Shown piece by piece: positions 17,237-24,989 of a DNA stretch of 64,000 bases. Each line of letters starts with the position of its first letter. Position 1 is the first letter of the stretch. The position numbers were made by a program, and so were the translations under genes. Origin of the DNA: Planctomycetota bacterium (GTDB lineage Bacteria > Planctomycetota > UBA1135); contig PAHY01000018.1 of the NCBI GenBank assembly GCA_002705055.1, forward strand, positions 1 to 64,000. The letters are read 5' to 3'. The notes beneath the pieces were generated by a model. It made no database searches and was not told where the DNA came from. It worked only from the letters and a program-made list of their open reading frames with translations.

Positions 17237-17794
17237 CTAGAGATACTCGGTACTGCCCGTGTGGGTCAGGGACCAGCGGCTGCCCAGCTGCTGGAGCAGA
17301 TAGTGGTGCACCGTCGGCCCGCCGATCGGGTTGGAGATCTTCAGATCCAGCTCAAAGCGGCCTGATTCCGACTTCTTGAGTTCAAGCGTCGCGGTGCGGG
17401 GTGGTGTGGTCGGCTGACTGTCCCGCGTCACGTCCCAGAGCGGAATCTCGCCCACCGGGTGAGAGTCGCCCCACAGCACCGACACGGTCTGCCCTTCCTT
17501 CTCGGCCTCCTGCAGGACCTTGTACATATCCTGCTGCATCTTCTGCTGATCGCCTTCCCCTGGCACAGGTGTGATGCGGATCGGCGGGATGACCTGGTAC
17601 TGCGGGTAGATCATCGACTGCTGCATCAGCAGTTGCGCCTGGATCGCCTCAAGCTGCTGCTGGATCTGGGCCAGCTGATCCTCCACCTGGCTCTCTTGCG
17701 CTTCCGGAGCGGCCTGCGATGCCGCATCCTGGGCTGCAGGGGCCGCGCAGGAGGCCGCGAGCGCCAGGAAGAGGAGGGGGTTTCGTGCCTTCAT
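17237..17794 (-). CDS. Lipoprotein with Gln-rich helical region
   Basis: A 185-residue protein with a lipoprotein signal (MKARNPLLFLALAASC; lipobox LAAS-C at residue 16). A Gln-rich predicted coiled coil follows (QLAQIQQQLEAIQAQLL, residues ~45-60), then a compact domain with VSVLWGDSHPVGEIPLWDV. No family recognised. Upstream in-frame codons to 17917 are Arg-rich and are not used. It follows the 29-residue peptide gene and the calcium-loop protein gene on the same strand. Confidence 0.75.
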   Translation of the reverse strand: MKARNPLLFLALAASCAAPAAQDAASQAAPEAQESQVEDQLAQIQQQLEAIQAQLLMQQSMIYPQYQVIPPIRITPVPGEGDQQKMQQDMYKVLQEAEKEGQTVSVLWGDSHPVGEIPLWDVTRDSQPTTPPRTATLELKKSESGRFELDLKISNPIGGPTVHHYLLQQLGSRWSLTHTGSTEYL

Positions 17795-17865
17795 GCCGGG
17801 GAAACGACGCCTCCCCCGCCCCCTTGGCGCAAAAAACCGGGGGCGCAGCGAGCACCGGCTGGCTT

Positions 17866-17955
17866 CTAGAGCAGCGCGAAGAGCACCGCGAGATTGAGCA
17901 GTGCCAGCATCAGCCAAAGGATGCTGACGCTCGGTTCTTGTTGGTCAGGACGCAT
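17866..17955 (-). CDS. 29-residue single-span membrane peptide
   Basis: An ATG at 17955 opens a 29-codon frame ending in TAG at 17866-17868. The product has a polar N-terminus (MRPDQQEPSV) and one hydrophobic helix (ILWLMLALLNLAVLFALL). GGAGGGG lies 8 bases upstream of the ATG, the strongest ribosome-binding site seen in the window, which is the main reason to accept so short a frame. It begins 25 bases after the stop of the secreted-protein gene and precedes a lipoprotein gene on the same strand. Function unknown; many bacterial peptides of this size bind and modulate a membrane complex. Confidence 0.6.
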   Translation of the reverse strand: MRPDQQEPSVSILWLMLALLNLAVLFALL

Positions 17956-17980
17956 GAGAGAGACCCCTCCGGGGGTGGAT

Positions 17981-19543
17981 TCACTGTACCACTCGGACGA
18001 GCGGCGGGCTGATGCTGACTTGTTGGGATTCGAACACTAGGGATTGCACGGTGAACGGCAATCCTGCCGCTGCCGGTGGCACCTGAATCGTCAGACTCGC
18101 CTGCCCCGCCGCATCCAGGCTGACCGAGGCACGGTTCAGCCCGATCGGGCCGACCTCGATCCAGACGGGCCCGAAGGGAGAAGCGACACGCTGCCCCGGC
18201 CCCGGGCGGACCGACCAGGCCAGATGCGCGGGCGCAAGCGCCTCCCCGCCACGCACCGTGACGGTGGCCTGCTGCCCCGCGGTCAGCCCGGCGAGCTCGA
18301 CCTTTGGCCCGCCCAGTTGAAGACGGACGAGCGACTCGATCCTGCTCGTGCCGCTCGATGGCTCGCGGACCGCCATCAGCATCCACAATCGACCCATCCG
18401 ATCGAACTGCGGAAGCATGCCCGAGGCGAAGGAGTCGAACTCGATGCCATCGTTGAGCAGACCGTCGCCGTTCCAATCGATCGGGTCTCCTTCCTCGATC
18501 ACCAACTGGCCGTCCACCAGCACGACCCAGCCGGTCCCGCCCTGCGGATCTTCGGCGACGCCGGCGAGCACCTCGTGCTGCCCGTCCGTGCCGTACAGCA
18601 GATTGCCCAAGCCATGGGCCCAGACGCGCGCATCCCCCGCGGAGATGGGATCACCGGACTTCGCCACGATCGCTCCATCGCGCAGCAGCCAGTGCGCCTG
18701 CGCGCCGAAGTTCGTCCCGGTCGCCCACCAGCTGCCCCCGGGGAGCAGTCCGTAGCCGGAAACGCCTTTGACCGTGTCCAGGAAGACCCCGCCTGGAAGG
18801 GACTGATGCTGCTCCACCAGCGCCTGGCCATTCAACGCGAGGACCTGTCGACCTGCTGCTCCGACGCCGACTTCGCCGCTGACCAGCCAATCCTGCCCAT
18901 CTGCAGAGATCATGGGGCGACCGAAGCTCCACCACGGATCATTCGACCCAGAAGGCAGGCCCGTGGGTCGATCCACCCCGCGCTGCGCAAGCACACGCGC
19001 ACCGTCCAATAGGACGGCGTCCTGCCCCGCCGCGGTTCCGCTGAGTTCGAAGGAACCCGCGATCCGGCGACCCGCAGGCGTCTGGAGCGCCTGGGTCTTT
19101 TCGTGAACCAGCGCGGGGTAGCCGGGAATCACCCGTCCGCTCTTGCTCAAGGCGACCCAAGCGCCGTCCTCGTAGCGCGCGAGATACTCGCGCGTGTGCC
19201 CGGTAAAGACGCGTGCAAGGATGCGCCCCTCGGCATCCAGCGACTGCGTTCGCCCGCCGAGGTGAGTGATGCTCTCTGCAGGCTTCCACGGAGCCTCATC
19301 TCCCACCACGAGCCGGGGATGGCCGTTGAGGACGAGCGCTCGCTGATCGCCCGGGTCGGACGCCAACTCAACCAGATACTGTCCGTCCGAAGCGATCTCA
19401 AACCAGTTCACTTCGTGCACCAGCCAGCCCGGCCGGCCCGGCAGCGTGTTGTAGGGCGCCCGTTCCGAGTGCAGGATCTCGAGCTGCGCCCCCTGCGGCG
19501 CCGTCGGGCAGGATGCGAGGGCGAGGGCAAGTTGGAATAGCAT
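17981..19543 (-). CDS. Secreted calcium-loop protein, paralogue of the 11089-12717 product
   Basis: A 520-residue protein with a short signal segment (MLFQLALALASCPTA; the Cys could also be lipidated). It shares block order with the 11089 product: RDGAIVAKSGDPI, GDARVWAHG, a D-x-N-x-D-G loop (GDPIDWNGDGLLNDG), MGRLWMLMAVRE, and a C-terminal beta-sandwich module of ~95 residues ending in VQSLVFESQQ. Similarity in the first 150 residues is lower. A TAGACT box ends 6 bases before the ATG with no Shine-Dalgarno, suggesting a leaderless mRNA. Role unknown, probably at the cell surface. Confidence 0.8.
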   Translation of the reverse strand: MLFQLALALASCPTAPQGAQLEILHSERAPYNTLPGRPGWLVHEVNWFEIASDGQYLVELASDPGDQRALVLNGHPRLVVGDEAPWKPAESITHLGGRTQSLDAEGRILARVFTGHTREYLARYEDGAWVALSKSGRVIPGYPALVHEKTQALQTPAGRRIAGSFELSGTAAGQDAVLLDGARVLAQRGVDRPTGLPSGSNDPWWSFGRPMISADGQDWLVSGEVGVGAAGRQVLALNGQALVEQHQSLPGGVFLDTVKGVSGYGLLPGGSWWATGTNFGAQAHWLLRDGAIVAKSGDPISAGDARVWAHGLGNLLYGTDGQHEVLAGVAEDPQGGTGWVVLVDGQLVIEEGDPIDWNGDGLLNDGIEFDSFASGMLPQFDRMGRLWMLMAVREPSSGTSRIESLVRLQLGGPKVELAGLTAGQQATVTVRGGEALAPAHLAWSVRPGPGQRVASPFGPVWIEVGPIGLNRASVSLDAAGQASLTIQVPPAAAGLPFTVQSLVFESQQVSISPPLVRVVQ

Positions 19544-19561
19544 GGTCTCAGTCTAACGAGA

Positions 19562-19592
19562 CACGCGGAACCCGAGTCTCGGGCTCCGCGTG
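19562..19592 (-). terminator. Hairpin terminator after the enoyl-CoA hydratase operon
   Basis: Arms 19562-19575 and 19579-19592 are 14 bases with one mismatch. The hairpin begins 22 bases after the hydratase stop and is followed on the minus strand by TGTCTCGTT. It separates the operon from the next promoter (TAGACT at 19555-19550). Confidence 0.55.
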
Positions 19593-19614
19593 AGGAAAGC
19601 GCGATCGCGGGGGT

Positions 19615-20442
19615 TTAGCGGCCCTGGAAGTCCGGCTTGCGCTTCTCGAGGAAGGCTTGGGTGCCTTCGCGCATGTCTTCGGTCGCGAAGATCAGGCCGA
19701 AGGAATCGGCCTCGGCGGATTCGCCCTGGCTCTGGCCCATCTCCAGGCCGGCCCGGATCAGCTCGAGCGCCGTCTGCACCGCCAGCGGACCGCGCGAGGC
19801 GATCTTCAGCGCCAGCTCGTGGCCGGTGGCCAGAAGCTGAGCTTGCGGCAGCACGCGCGAAACCAGCCCGACGCGCAGCGCTTCGTCGGCCGGGTAGGCG
19901 TCGCCGGTGAGAATCCACTCGCGCGCGACCCCCGGGCCGCACAGCCGCGCCAGCCGCTGCGTGCCGCCGAAGCCGGGAATCAGCCCCAGCGTGACTTCGG
20001 GCAGCCCCATCTTGGCGTTGTCCGAGGCGAGCCGCAGATGGCAGGCCATCGCCAGCTCGAGGCCGCCGCCCAGAGCGAAGCCGTTGATCAGCGCGATCAC
20101 CGGCTTTGGGCAGGACTCGATGGTGGCGAAGGTGTCCTGGCCCATGTGCGAGAACTCGCGGGCGTCAAGCGGGCCGAAGTCGGCCATCGCGGCGATGTCC
20201 GCCCCCGCCACGAAGGCCTTTTCGCCCGAGCCGGTGATCATCAGCACCTCGACTTCGGGCGCCTGCGCCAGCTCGACCACGGCATCGCGCAATTCGTCGA
20301 GCACATCCGCGTTGAGGGCGTTGAGCGCCTTCGGGCGTTCGATCGTGATGAGAGCGATGCCCTCTTCGTCGATGTCGATCCGCAGGTGCTCGTAGCCGAA
20401 CTCGGCCAGTTCCTCGATCGGTTCGTCTTCGATCATGGTCAT
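19615..20442 (-). CDS. Enoyl-CoA hydratase/isomerase (crotonase family)
   Basis: 275 residues. The oxyanion-hole segments are KAFVAGADIAAM and GFALGGGLELAMACHLRLAS; the two catalytic Glu regions appear in GGGLELAM and LPEVTLGLIPGFGGTQRL, as in true enoyl-CoA hydratases. It hydrates trans-2-enoyl-CoA in beta-oxidation. It is the last gene of a tight operon (gaps of 2-4 bases) with two PPIases and a thiolase. AGGAG precedes the start closely; a second ATG two codons in is possible. The N-terminus has ~20 acidic residues beyond the usual start. Confidence 0.92.
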   Translation of the reverse strand: MTMIEDEPIEELAEFGYEHLRIDIDEEGIALITIERPKALNALNADVLDELRDAVVELAQAPEVEVLMITGSGEKAFVAGADIAAMADFGPLDAREFSHMGQDTFATIESCPKPVIALINGFALGGGLELAMACHLRLASDNAKMGLPEVTLGLIPGFGGTQRLARLCGPGVAREWILTGDAYPADEALRVGLVSRVLPQAQLLATGHELALKIASRGPLAVQTALELIRAGLEMGQSQGESAEADSFGLIFATEDMREGTQAFLEKRKPDFQGR

Positions 20443-20446
20443 GCTC

Positions 20447-20986
20447 CTAGATGCGCGAAATCAGCTTGGCCGATTCGATCTTGCACTCCTCGGCGGGGCG
20501 GTCCTGCATGCCGGTCTTGACGCCGGCGACGGCGTCGAGCGCTTCCTCGCCGGTGACGAGGCGGCCGAAGGCGGCGTAGTCACCGTCAAGCTGCGGCACG
20601 TGCGTGTGGCAGATGAAGAACTGACACGACGCCGAATCCCGGGCCGGACCGCGCGCCATCGAAAGCACCCCCCGGTGATGGGAGTACTGCGCGTCCGCGC
20701 TGAACTCCCCGGGGATGTTCCCGTGCGGGCCGGAGCCCATCCCCGAACCTTGCGGGCAGCCGCCCTGGATCATGAATCCGGAGATCACCCGATGGAAGAT
20801 CTTGCCGTCGTAGAAGCCTTCCGCGACGTAGCGCGTGAAGTTGCGGACCGTGGCCGGGGCGACCTGCGGCCAGAACTCGAGCTGCATGGTGCCGGCGGGC
20901 CGGCCGCCGACGCTGATCTCGAGTTCGACCAGGACGTCCTGGAGCTGCTCATCGCTGAGCTCGTGCGGTTGGGTGAGATCGGTCAT
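20447..20986 (-). CDS. Cyclophilin-type peptidyl-prolyl isomerase (cytoplasmic)
   Basis: A 179-residue protein with a single cyclophilin domain and no signal peptide. Active-site blocks are KIFHRVISGFMIQGGCPQ (FHRxI, QGG), GVLSMARG and SASCQFFIC (Q-F-F). The Trp that sets cyclosporin sensitivity is not obvious. It starts 2 bases after the stop of the lipoprotein PPIase and is followed 4 bases later by the hydratase. It probably assists cytoplasmic protein folding. Confidence 0.92.
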   Translation of the reverse strand: MTDLTQPHELSDEQLQDVLVELEISVGGRPAGTMQLEFWPQVAPATVRNFTRYVAEGFYDGKIFHRVISGFMIQGGCPQGSGMGSGPHGNIPGEFSADAQYSHHRGVLSMARGPARDSASCQFFICHTHVPQLDGDYAAFGRLVTGEEALDAVAGVKTGMQDRPAEECKIESAKLISRI

Positions 20987-20988
20987 CG

Positions 20989-22452
20989 CTACTTGATGCG
21001 CTTGATGATGTGGTAACCGAAGGGCGACTTCTGGGCGTCCGGCTCGGCCAGGCCCACTTCCCCCACTTGCAGCTTGAAGCCAACGTCGCCGAAGGCCGGC
21101 GCCATCGCGCCGCGGGCACGCGGGCGCGGGCCGTACTTCTCGTCGAGCTCGGCGACCTTGGCGCGGATCCAGCCGTTCAGCTCGTCGCGTGCCTGCTGGT
21201 CCGTCAGCTCGCCGGCGCGACGGCGGGCGTCGATCTCCTGCTGCTTGGCCTGCACCACCGGGGTGAGGTCAAACTCCTCGCGCAGACGCTCGGTGGGAAC
21301 CTCCGGCATGCCATTATTCGACATGGCGTAGATGCTCGGCGTCGCTTCGTCGGGCAGGAAGTTGTCGTCGCTGTACTGCTTCACCAGGGCGTTGAAGTCC
21401 TCGCCGGCTTCGATGCGCTTCATCAGGTCGTCGACCAGGGTTTTGGCATCGGCGGCGGTGCGTTCCGTGTCCTTGGCGACGTTGCGCTGCGCACCCTGGA
21501 AAGAGATCAGGATGTGCTGCACCGTGACGTAGCCCGGCTCGCCGCCCAGGTCCGGCAGCGGACGCTCGATCGGCTTGTCGCCCTTCGGCGCGGCGCCCTC
21601 CTTGACCTCGACCTTGGACATGACCACCTTGCGCATCGGGCTGGAGCGGCGCGGGCCACCGACCGGCACGCTGGCCATGGCTTCCAGCACGTCGACGCCC
21701 TTCGTGAGCTTGCCGAAGCTGGCGTAGTTGCCGTCGAGGTTCCAGACGTCCGGGGTCTCCGCGCAGCAGATGAAGAACTGGCAGGACGCCGAGTTCGGGC
21801 TGTTGCCGCGCGCCATCGACAGCACGCCGTAAGCGTGATCGCGGCCTTCCTGGCCGGGCACGGCGAACTCGCCGATGATGTTGCCGTGCGGGCCATCGCC
21901 CGAGCCGTTGCCGGCCGGGTCGCCGCCCTGCACCATGAACTCGCGCAGGATGCGGTGGAAGCCGAGGCCGTCGTAGAAGCCCTCATCGGCGTAGCGCAGG
22001 AAGTTGCGCACCGTGCCCGGGGCGTGGTGCGGCCACAGCTCGATGCTCATCGTGCCCTGCTCTTGGCCGTCGATCTCAACCGTGATGTCGACGTAGTAGT
22101 TGGCGAGCTGCTCGTTGGTGATGTCGCCCCCGACCTGGAAGCCGTACTTCGGCTCGCGCTTGGGCTTGTAGGCGGGCTCCTGCTTGTTGCCCGCGGCGAT
22201 CAGCGGGCGGTTGCCCGAGGTCACGTCGTTGTCCTTCATGACCGCCTGCACTTCTTCATCGCTGACGGTGCGGGCCGGCGTTTCAGCAGGGACCGGCGGG
22301 GTGTTGGCATCGGCCGGGTTGGCACCGCCATCGGGTGCGCTGGCGTTCTCGGCCTGGGTGCCCGTGTTGCCGGTGGAGCCGGTGTCGTTCGGGCCAGCCT
22401 CGGTGGAGCAGGCGGCGAGGAGAAGGAAAGGAAGGAGGATCAGCTTGCGCAT
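20989..22452 (-). CDS. Lipoprotein with cyclophilin and parvulin PPIase domains
   Basis: 487 residues. Lipoprotein signal (MRKLILLPFLLLAAC; Cys 15), a Ser/Thr/Pro/Asn-rich spacer, then a cyclophilin domain (~110-275: GFHRILREFMVQGGDPAG, GVLSMARGN, SASCQFFIC). A PpiC-like parvulin domain follows (~305-487: VQHILISFQGA, FNALVKQYSDD, FGYHIIKRIK at the very C-terminus). The parvulin domain is interrupted by ~70 charged helical residues between the DD and FGDVGF parts. Two PPIase folds in one envelope lipoprotein suggest a periplasmic folding factor, comparable in role to SurA plus PpiA. It lies between the thiolase and the small cyclophilin in one operon. Confidence 0.9.
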   Translation of the reverse strand: MRKLILLPFLLLAACSTEAGPNDTGSTGNTGTQAENASAPDGGANPADANTPPVPAETPARTVSDEEVQAVMKDNDVTSGNRPLIAAGNKQEPAYKPKREPKYGFQVGGDITNEQLANYYVDITVEIDGQEQGTMSIELWPHHAPGTVRNFLRYADEGFYDGLGFHRILREFMVQGGDPAGNGSGDGPHGNIIGEFAVPGQEGRDHAYGVLSMARGNSPNSASCQFFICCAETPDVWNLDGNYASFGKLTKGVDVLEAMASVPVGGPRRSSPMRKVVMSKVEVKEGAAPKGDKPIERPLPDLGGEPGYVTVQHILISFQGAQRNVAKDTERTAADAKTLVDDLMKRIEAGEDFNALVKQYSDDNFLPDEATPSIYAMSNNGMPEVPTERLREEFDLTPVVQAKQQEIDARRRAGELTDQQARDELNGWIRAKVAELDEKYGPRPRARGAMAPAFGDVGFKLQVGEVGLAEPDAQKSPFGYHIIKRIK

Positions 22453-22456
22453 GGAT

Positions 22457-23647
22457 CTAGCAGAGTTCGAGGGCGGTCGTCATGCCGAGCCCGCCGCTGA
22501 CGCACAGCGTGGCGAGTCCGCGGTCGACCTGGCGGCGGCGCATCTCGTGCACGAGCGTGACGAGGATGCGGGCCCCGGTGCACCCGATCGGGTGTCCCAG
22601 AGCGATCGAGCCGCCGTTGACGTTCAGCAGCTCTTGTGGGATCGGCAGCTCCTGGAGGCAAGCCAGGACCTGCGCGGCGAAGGCCTCGTTCAGCTCGAAC
22701 AGGCCAAAATCGTCGAGCTGCCAGCGATGACGCTCGAGCATTTGCTGAGTGGCCGGGACCGGGCCGAGCCCCATCCGCTTCGGGTCGGTTCCGGCGGCCT
22801 GGCAGTCGAGCAGGACGGCCAGCGGCTGGATGCCGCGCCGCTCGGCTTCGGCGGCGGTCATGAGCACCAGGGCGGCCGCGCCGTCGGTGATGCCCGAGGA
22901 GTTGCCGGCGGAAACCGTGCCGTTCTCGCGATCAAAAACAGGCGCCAGCTTGCCCAGCTTCTCGAGCGAGGAGCCGGGGCGCGGGTGTTCGTCGGCTTCG
23001 ACCACCGTATCGCCCTTGCGGCCGGGCACGCAGACCGGGACGAGCTCGCAGGCGAAGCGATCGGCGTCGAGCGCGGCGGCCGCCTTTTCCTGGGAGGCCA
23101 GGGCGAAGGCGTCTTGCTGTTCGCGGCTGATCGAGCGTTCCTGTGCCAGCAGCTCTGCGGTCTCGCCCATGATCATGTCGGCGAGCGGGCACTGGAAGCC
23201 ATCGCGGTACATCAGGTCGACCACCTGACCGTCGCCGAGCCGGTAGCCGTCGCGCAGGCGGTCGAGCATATGCGGCACCTGCGACATCGACTCCATGCCC
23301 CCCGCCACCGCGATGGTCGCGCGGCCCAGGCGGATCTCGTCGGCGGCCTGCTGCACGGCTTTCATGCCCGAGGCACAAGCCATATTGGTGGTGTAGGCAG
23401 TCGCCGTCTGCGGGATGCCGCTGCGGATCAGCACCTGCCGGGCCGGGTTGGGCCGCTGCCCGGCCTGCCGGGCGTGGCCGAACACCACCAGATCGACGTC
23501 GTCGGCCGGGACGCCGGCGCGCATCAGCGCACCGCGGACCGCCGCTTCGCCCAGCGCAGGCGCCGGAACCGAAGCCAGACCGCCGCCGAAACGGCCGATC
23601 GGGGTGCGGACCGCCGAGGCGAGGACGATCGGAACAGAAGTGTTCAT
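22457..23647 (-). CDS. Acetyl-CoA acetyltransferase (thiolase), second copy
   Basis: 396 residues. Active Cys C91 in [33 protein letters not shown] with the catalytic His; C-terminal [10 protein letters not shown]. It is less similar to the 15990 thiolase than expected for recent duplicates, so a separate role is likely. First gene of the thiolase-PPIase-PPIase-hydratase operon. A TAAACT box occurs about 30 bases before the ATG, and hutI ends 36 bases upstream. Confidence 0.92.
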   Translation of the reverse strand: MNTSVPIVLASAVRTPIGRFGGGLASVPAPALGEAAVRGALMRAGVPADDVDLVVFGHARQAGQRPNPARQVLIRSGIPQTATAYTTNMACASGMKAVQQAADEIRLGRATIAVAGGMESMSQVPHMLDRLRDGYRLGDGQVVDLMYRDGFQCPLADMIMGETAELLAQERSISREQQDAFALASQEKAAAALDADRFACELVPVCVPGRKGDTVVEADEHPRPGSSLEKLGKLAPVFDRENGTVSAGNSSGITDGAAALVLMTAAEAERRGIQPLAVLLDCQAAGTDPKRMGLGPVPATQQMLERHRWQLDDFGLFELNEAFAAQVLACLQELPIPQELLNVNGGSIALGHPIGCTGARILVTLVHEMRRRQVDRGLATLCVSGGLGMTTALELC

Positions 23648-23683
23648 GCCAGCAGAACGCGCGGATGCGCGAAGCGCGACAGT

Positions 23684-24919
23684 TTACCTGAGTTCCCGTC
23701 CGGCAACGAACACCCGCTGGACGGGATTCTCGCCGAATCCGTAGCCCAGATGGGCCAGATCGGGCAGCTCGCAGAGCACGAAGTCGGCGTCGAATCCGGG
23801 ATCCAGCCGCCCCTTCGTCTGGCCGAGGCCCAGGCTGCACGCCGCCCCGTGGGTGATCCCGTGCAGCGCCTCCGCCGAACTCAGACGCAGCCGGATCCGC
23901 GCGAAGTGCGCCGCCTCGGGCAGGCTCGCGGTGTACGAAGAGCCAGGATTGAAATCGGTCGCGACGAAGTAGGGCACCTCGGCGGCGATCAGGCGGCGCG
24001 CGGGCGCGTCGTCGGCCTGGCGCAGGAAGTGCGGGACGGCCGGCAGCAGCCCGGCGTGCACCTTGCGGCTCATAGCCAGGGCTTCGAGGCCTGCATCGGA
24101 GAGGACCTCCAGGTGATCAACGCTCTCGGCCTCGAGTTCGACGGCGAGCTGCACCCCGCCCAGGGCATGGAACTGATCGGCGTGGACGCGCAGCCCATAG
24201 CCGAGCTCCTTGGCCCGCTCCAGGTAGCGCCGGCCGGCAGCGAGGTCGAAGGCCCCCTGCTCGATGAAGACGTCGGCGGCCTCGGCCAGCTGCTCCTCGC
24301 GGATCGCAGGCAAGATCTCTTCGCAAAGCAGATCGAGATAGCGATCAGGCGATTCTTGATGTTCCAGCGGGACCATATGCGCCGCCAGACAGGTGGCGCG
24401 CACCTGCATGCCGGTCGCGGCGGCGGCCGCGTGGATCGCGCGCAGCGACTTGCGTTCGTCCTCGAGGCTCAGCCCGTAACCCGACTTCGCTTCGCAGGTG
24501 GTCGTCCCGTGGCGCTGCATGCGACGGAAATGGGCCGCGACGCAGGCCGTGAGTTCTTCCTCGCTGGCCTCGCGCACGGCGCGCACCGAGGAGTGAATCC
24601 CCCCGCCGCGCGCGGCGATCTCGAGGTAGTCGAGGCCCTCGGCGCGCCAGTCGAACTCCTGCGCCCGGCCCGCAGCGAAGGCAGGGTGAGTGTGCGCATC
24701 CACGAATCCGGGTAACCCCAGGAGGCCGTGCGCGTCTACCTGATGAGCGGGCTCGTAGCGAGCGCGCAGCTCGGCCTCGGTCCCCGCGGCCAGCACTTTC
24801 CCGTCTGAAATGGCCAACGCATCCGCGCCTTCGACCGTTCCCATGATCCCGCCTGTGCCGTGCACAAGCAGGTCGCACGGGCCTTTCTCCGGGGGGCGAG
24901 GGGGCGCGGCTTCGCTCAT
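23684..24919 (-). CDS. hutI: Imidazolonepropionase
   Basis: A 411-residue amidohydrolase that opens imidazolonepropionate to N-formimino-glutamate in histidine degradation. Metal and substrate motifs are GFVDAHTHPAF, TTCEAKSGYGL (the HutI signature, usually EVKSGYGL), CLAAHMVPLEH, HADQFHALGG, DHLEV and ATDFNPGSS. No other hut gene is in the window. A TAGATT box at 24935-24930 lies 10 bases before the ATG. It is divergent from the CorC-like gene. Confidence 0.9.
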   Translation of the reverse strand: MSEAAPPRPPEKGPCDLLVHGTGGIMGTVEGADALAISDGKVLAAGTEAELRARYEPAHQVDAHGLLGLPGFVDAHTHPAFAAGRAQEFDWRAEGLDYLEIAARGGGIHSSVRAVREASEEELTACVAAHFRRMQRHGTTTCEAKSGYGLSLEDERKSLRAIHAAAAATGMQVRATCLAAHMVPLEHQESPDRYLDLLCEEILPAIREEQLAEAADVFIEQGAFDLAAGRRYLERAKELGYGLRVHADQFHALGGVQLAVELEAESVDHLEVLSDAGLEALAMSRKVHAGLLPAVPHFLRQADDAPARRLIAAEVPYFVATDFNPGSSYTASLPEAAHFARIRLRLSSAEALHGITHGAACSLGLGQTKGRLDPGFDADFVLCELPDLAHLGYGFGENPVQRVFVAGRELR

Positions 24920-24926
24920 TTCGGGC

Positions 24927-24935
24927 TACAATCTA
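24927..24935. promoter_or_regulatory. Divergent overlapping -10 elements (TACAAT plus / TAGATT minus)
   Basis: TACAAT at 24927-24932 faces the CorC-like gene, and TAGATT read from 24935 to 24930 faces hutI. The two overlap in the short divergent gap, so the genes probably share regulatory DNA and may compete for polymerase. -35 matches are poor on both strands. Confidence 0.45.
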
Positions 24936-24989
24936 CGGTGCGGACGGCCGCCTTTCACGGGCTCCCGTTCGGTCACGATTCGACGATCC

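Noticed and set aside
17833-17860. Possible terminator after the 29-residue peptide (GC-rich stretch followed by six T on the minus strand)
   Set aside because: The stem is imperfect and I could not draw a convincing hairpin, so it is not listed as a feature.
18018-18045. tRNA T-arm-like sequence (GGGATTCGAACA)
   Set aside because: It is inside a coding gene and no acceptor, D or anticodon arms can be drawn around it.
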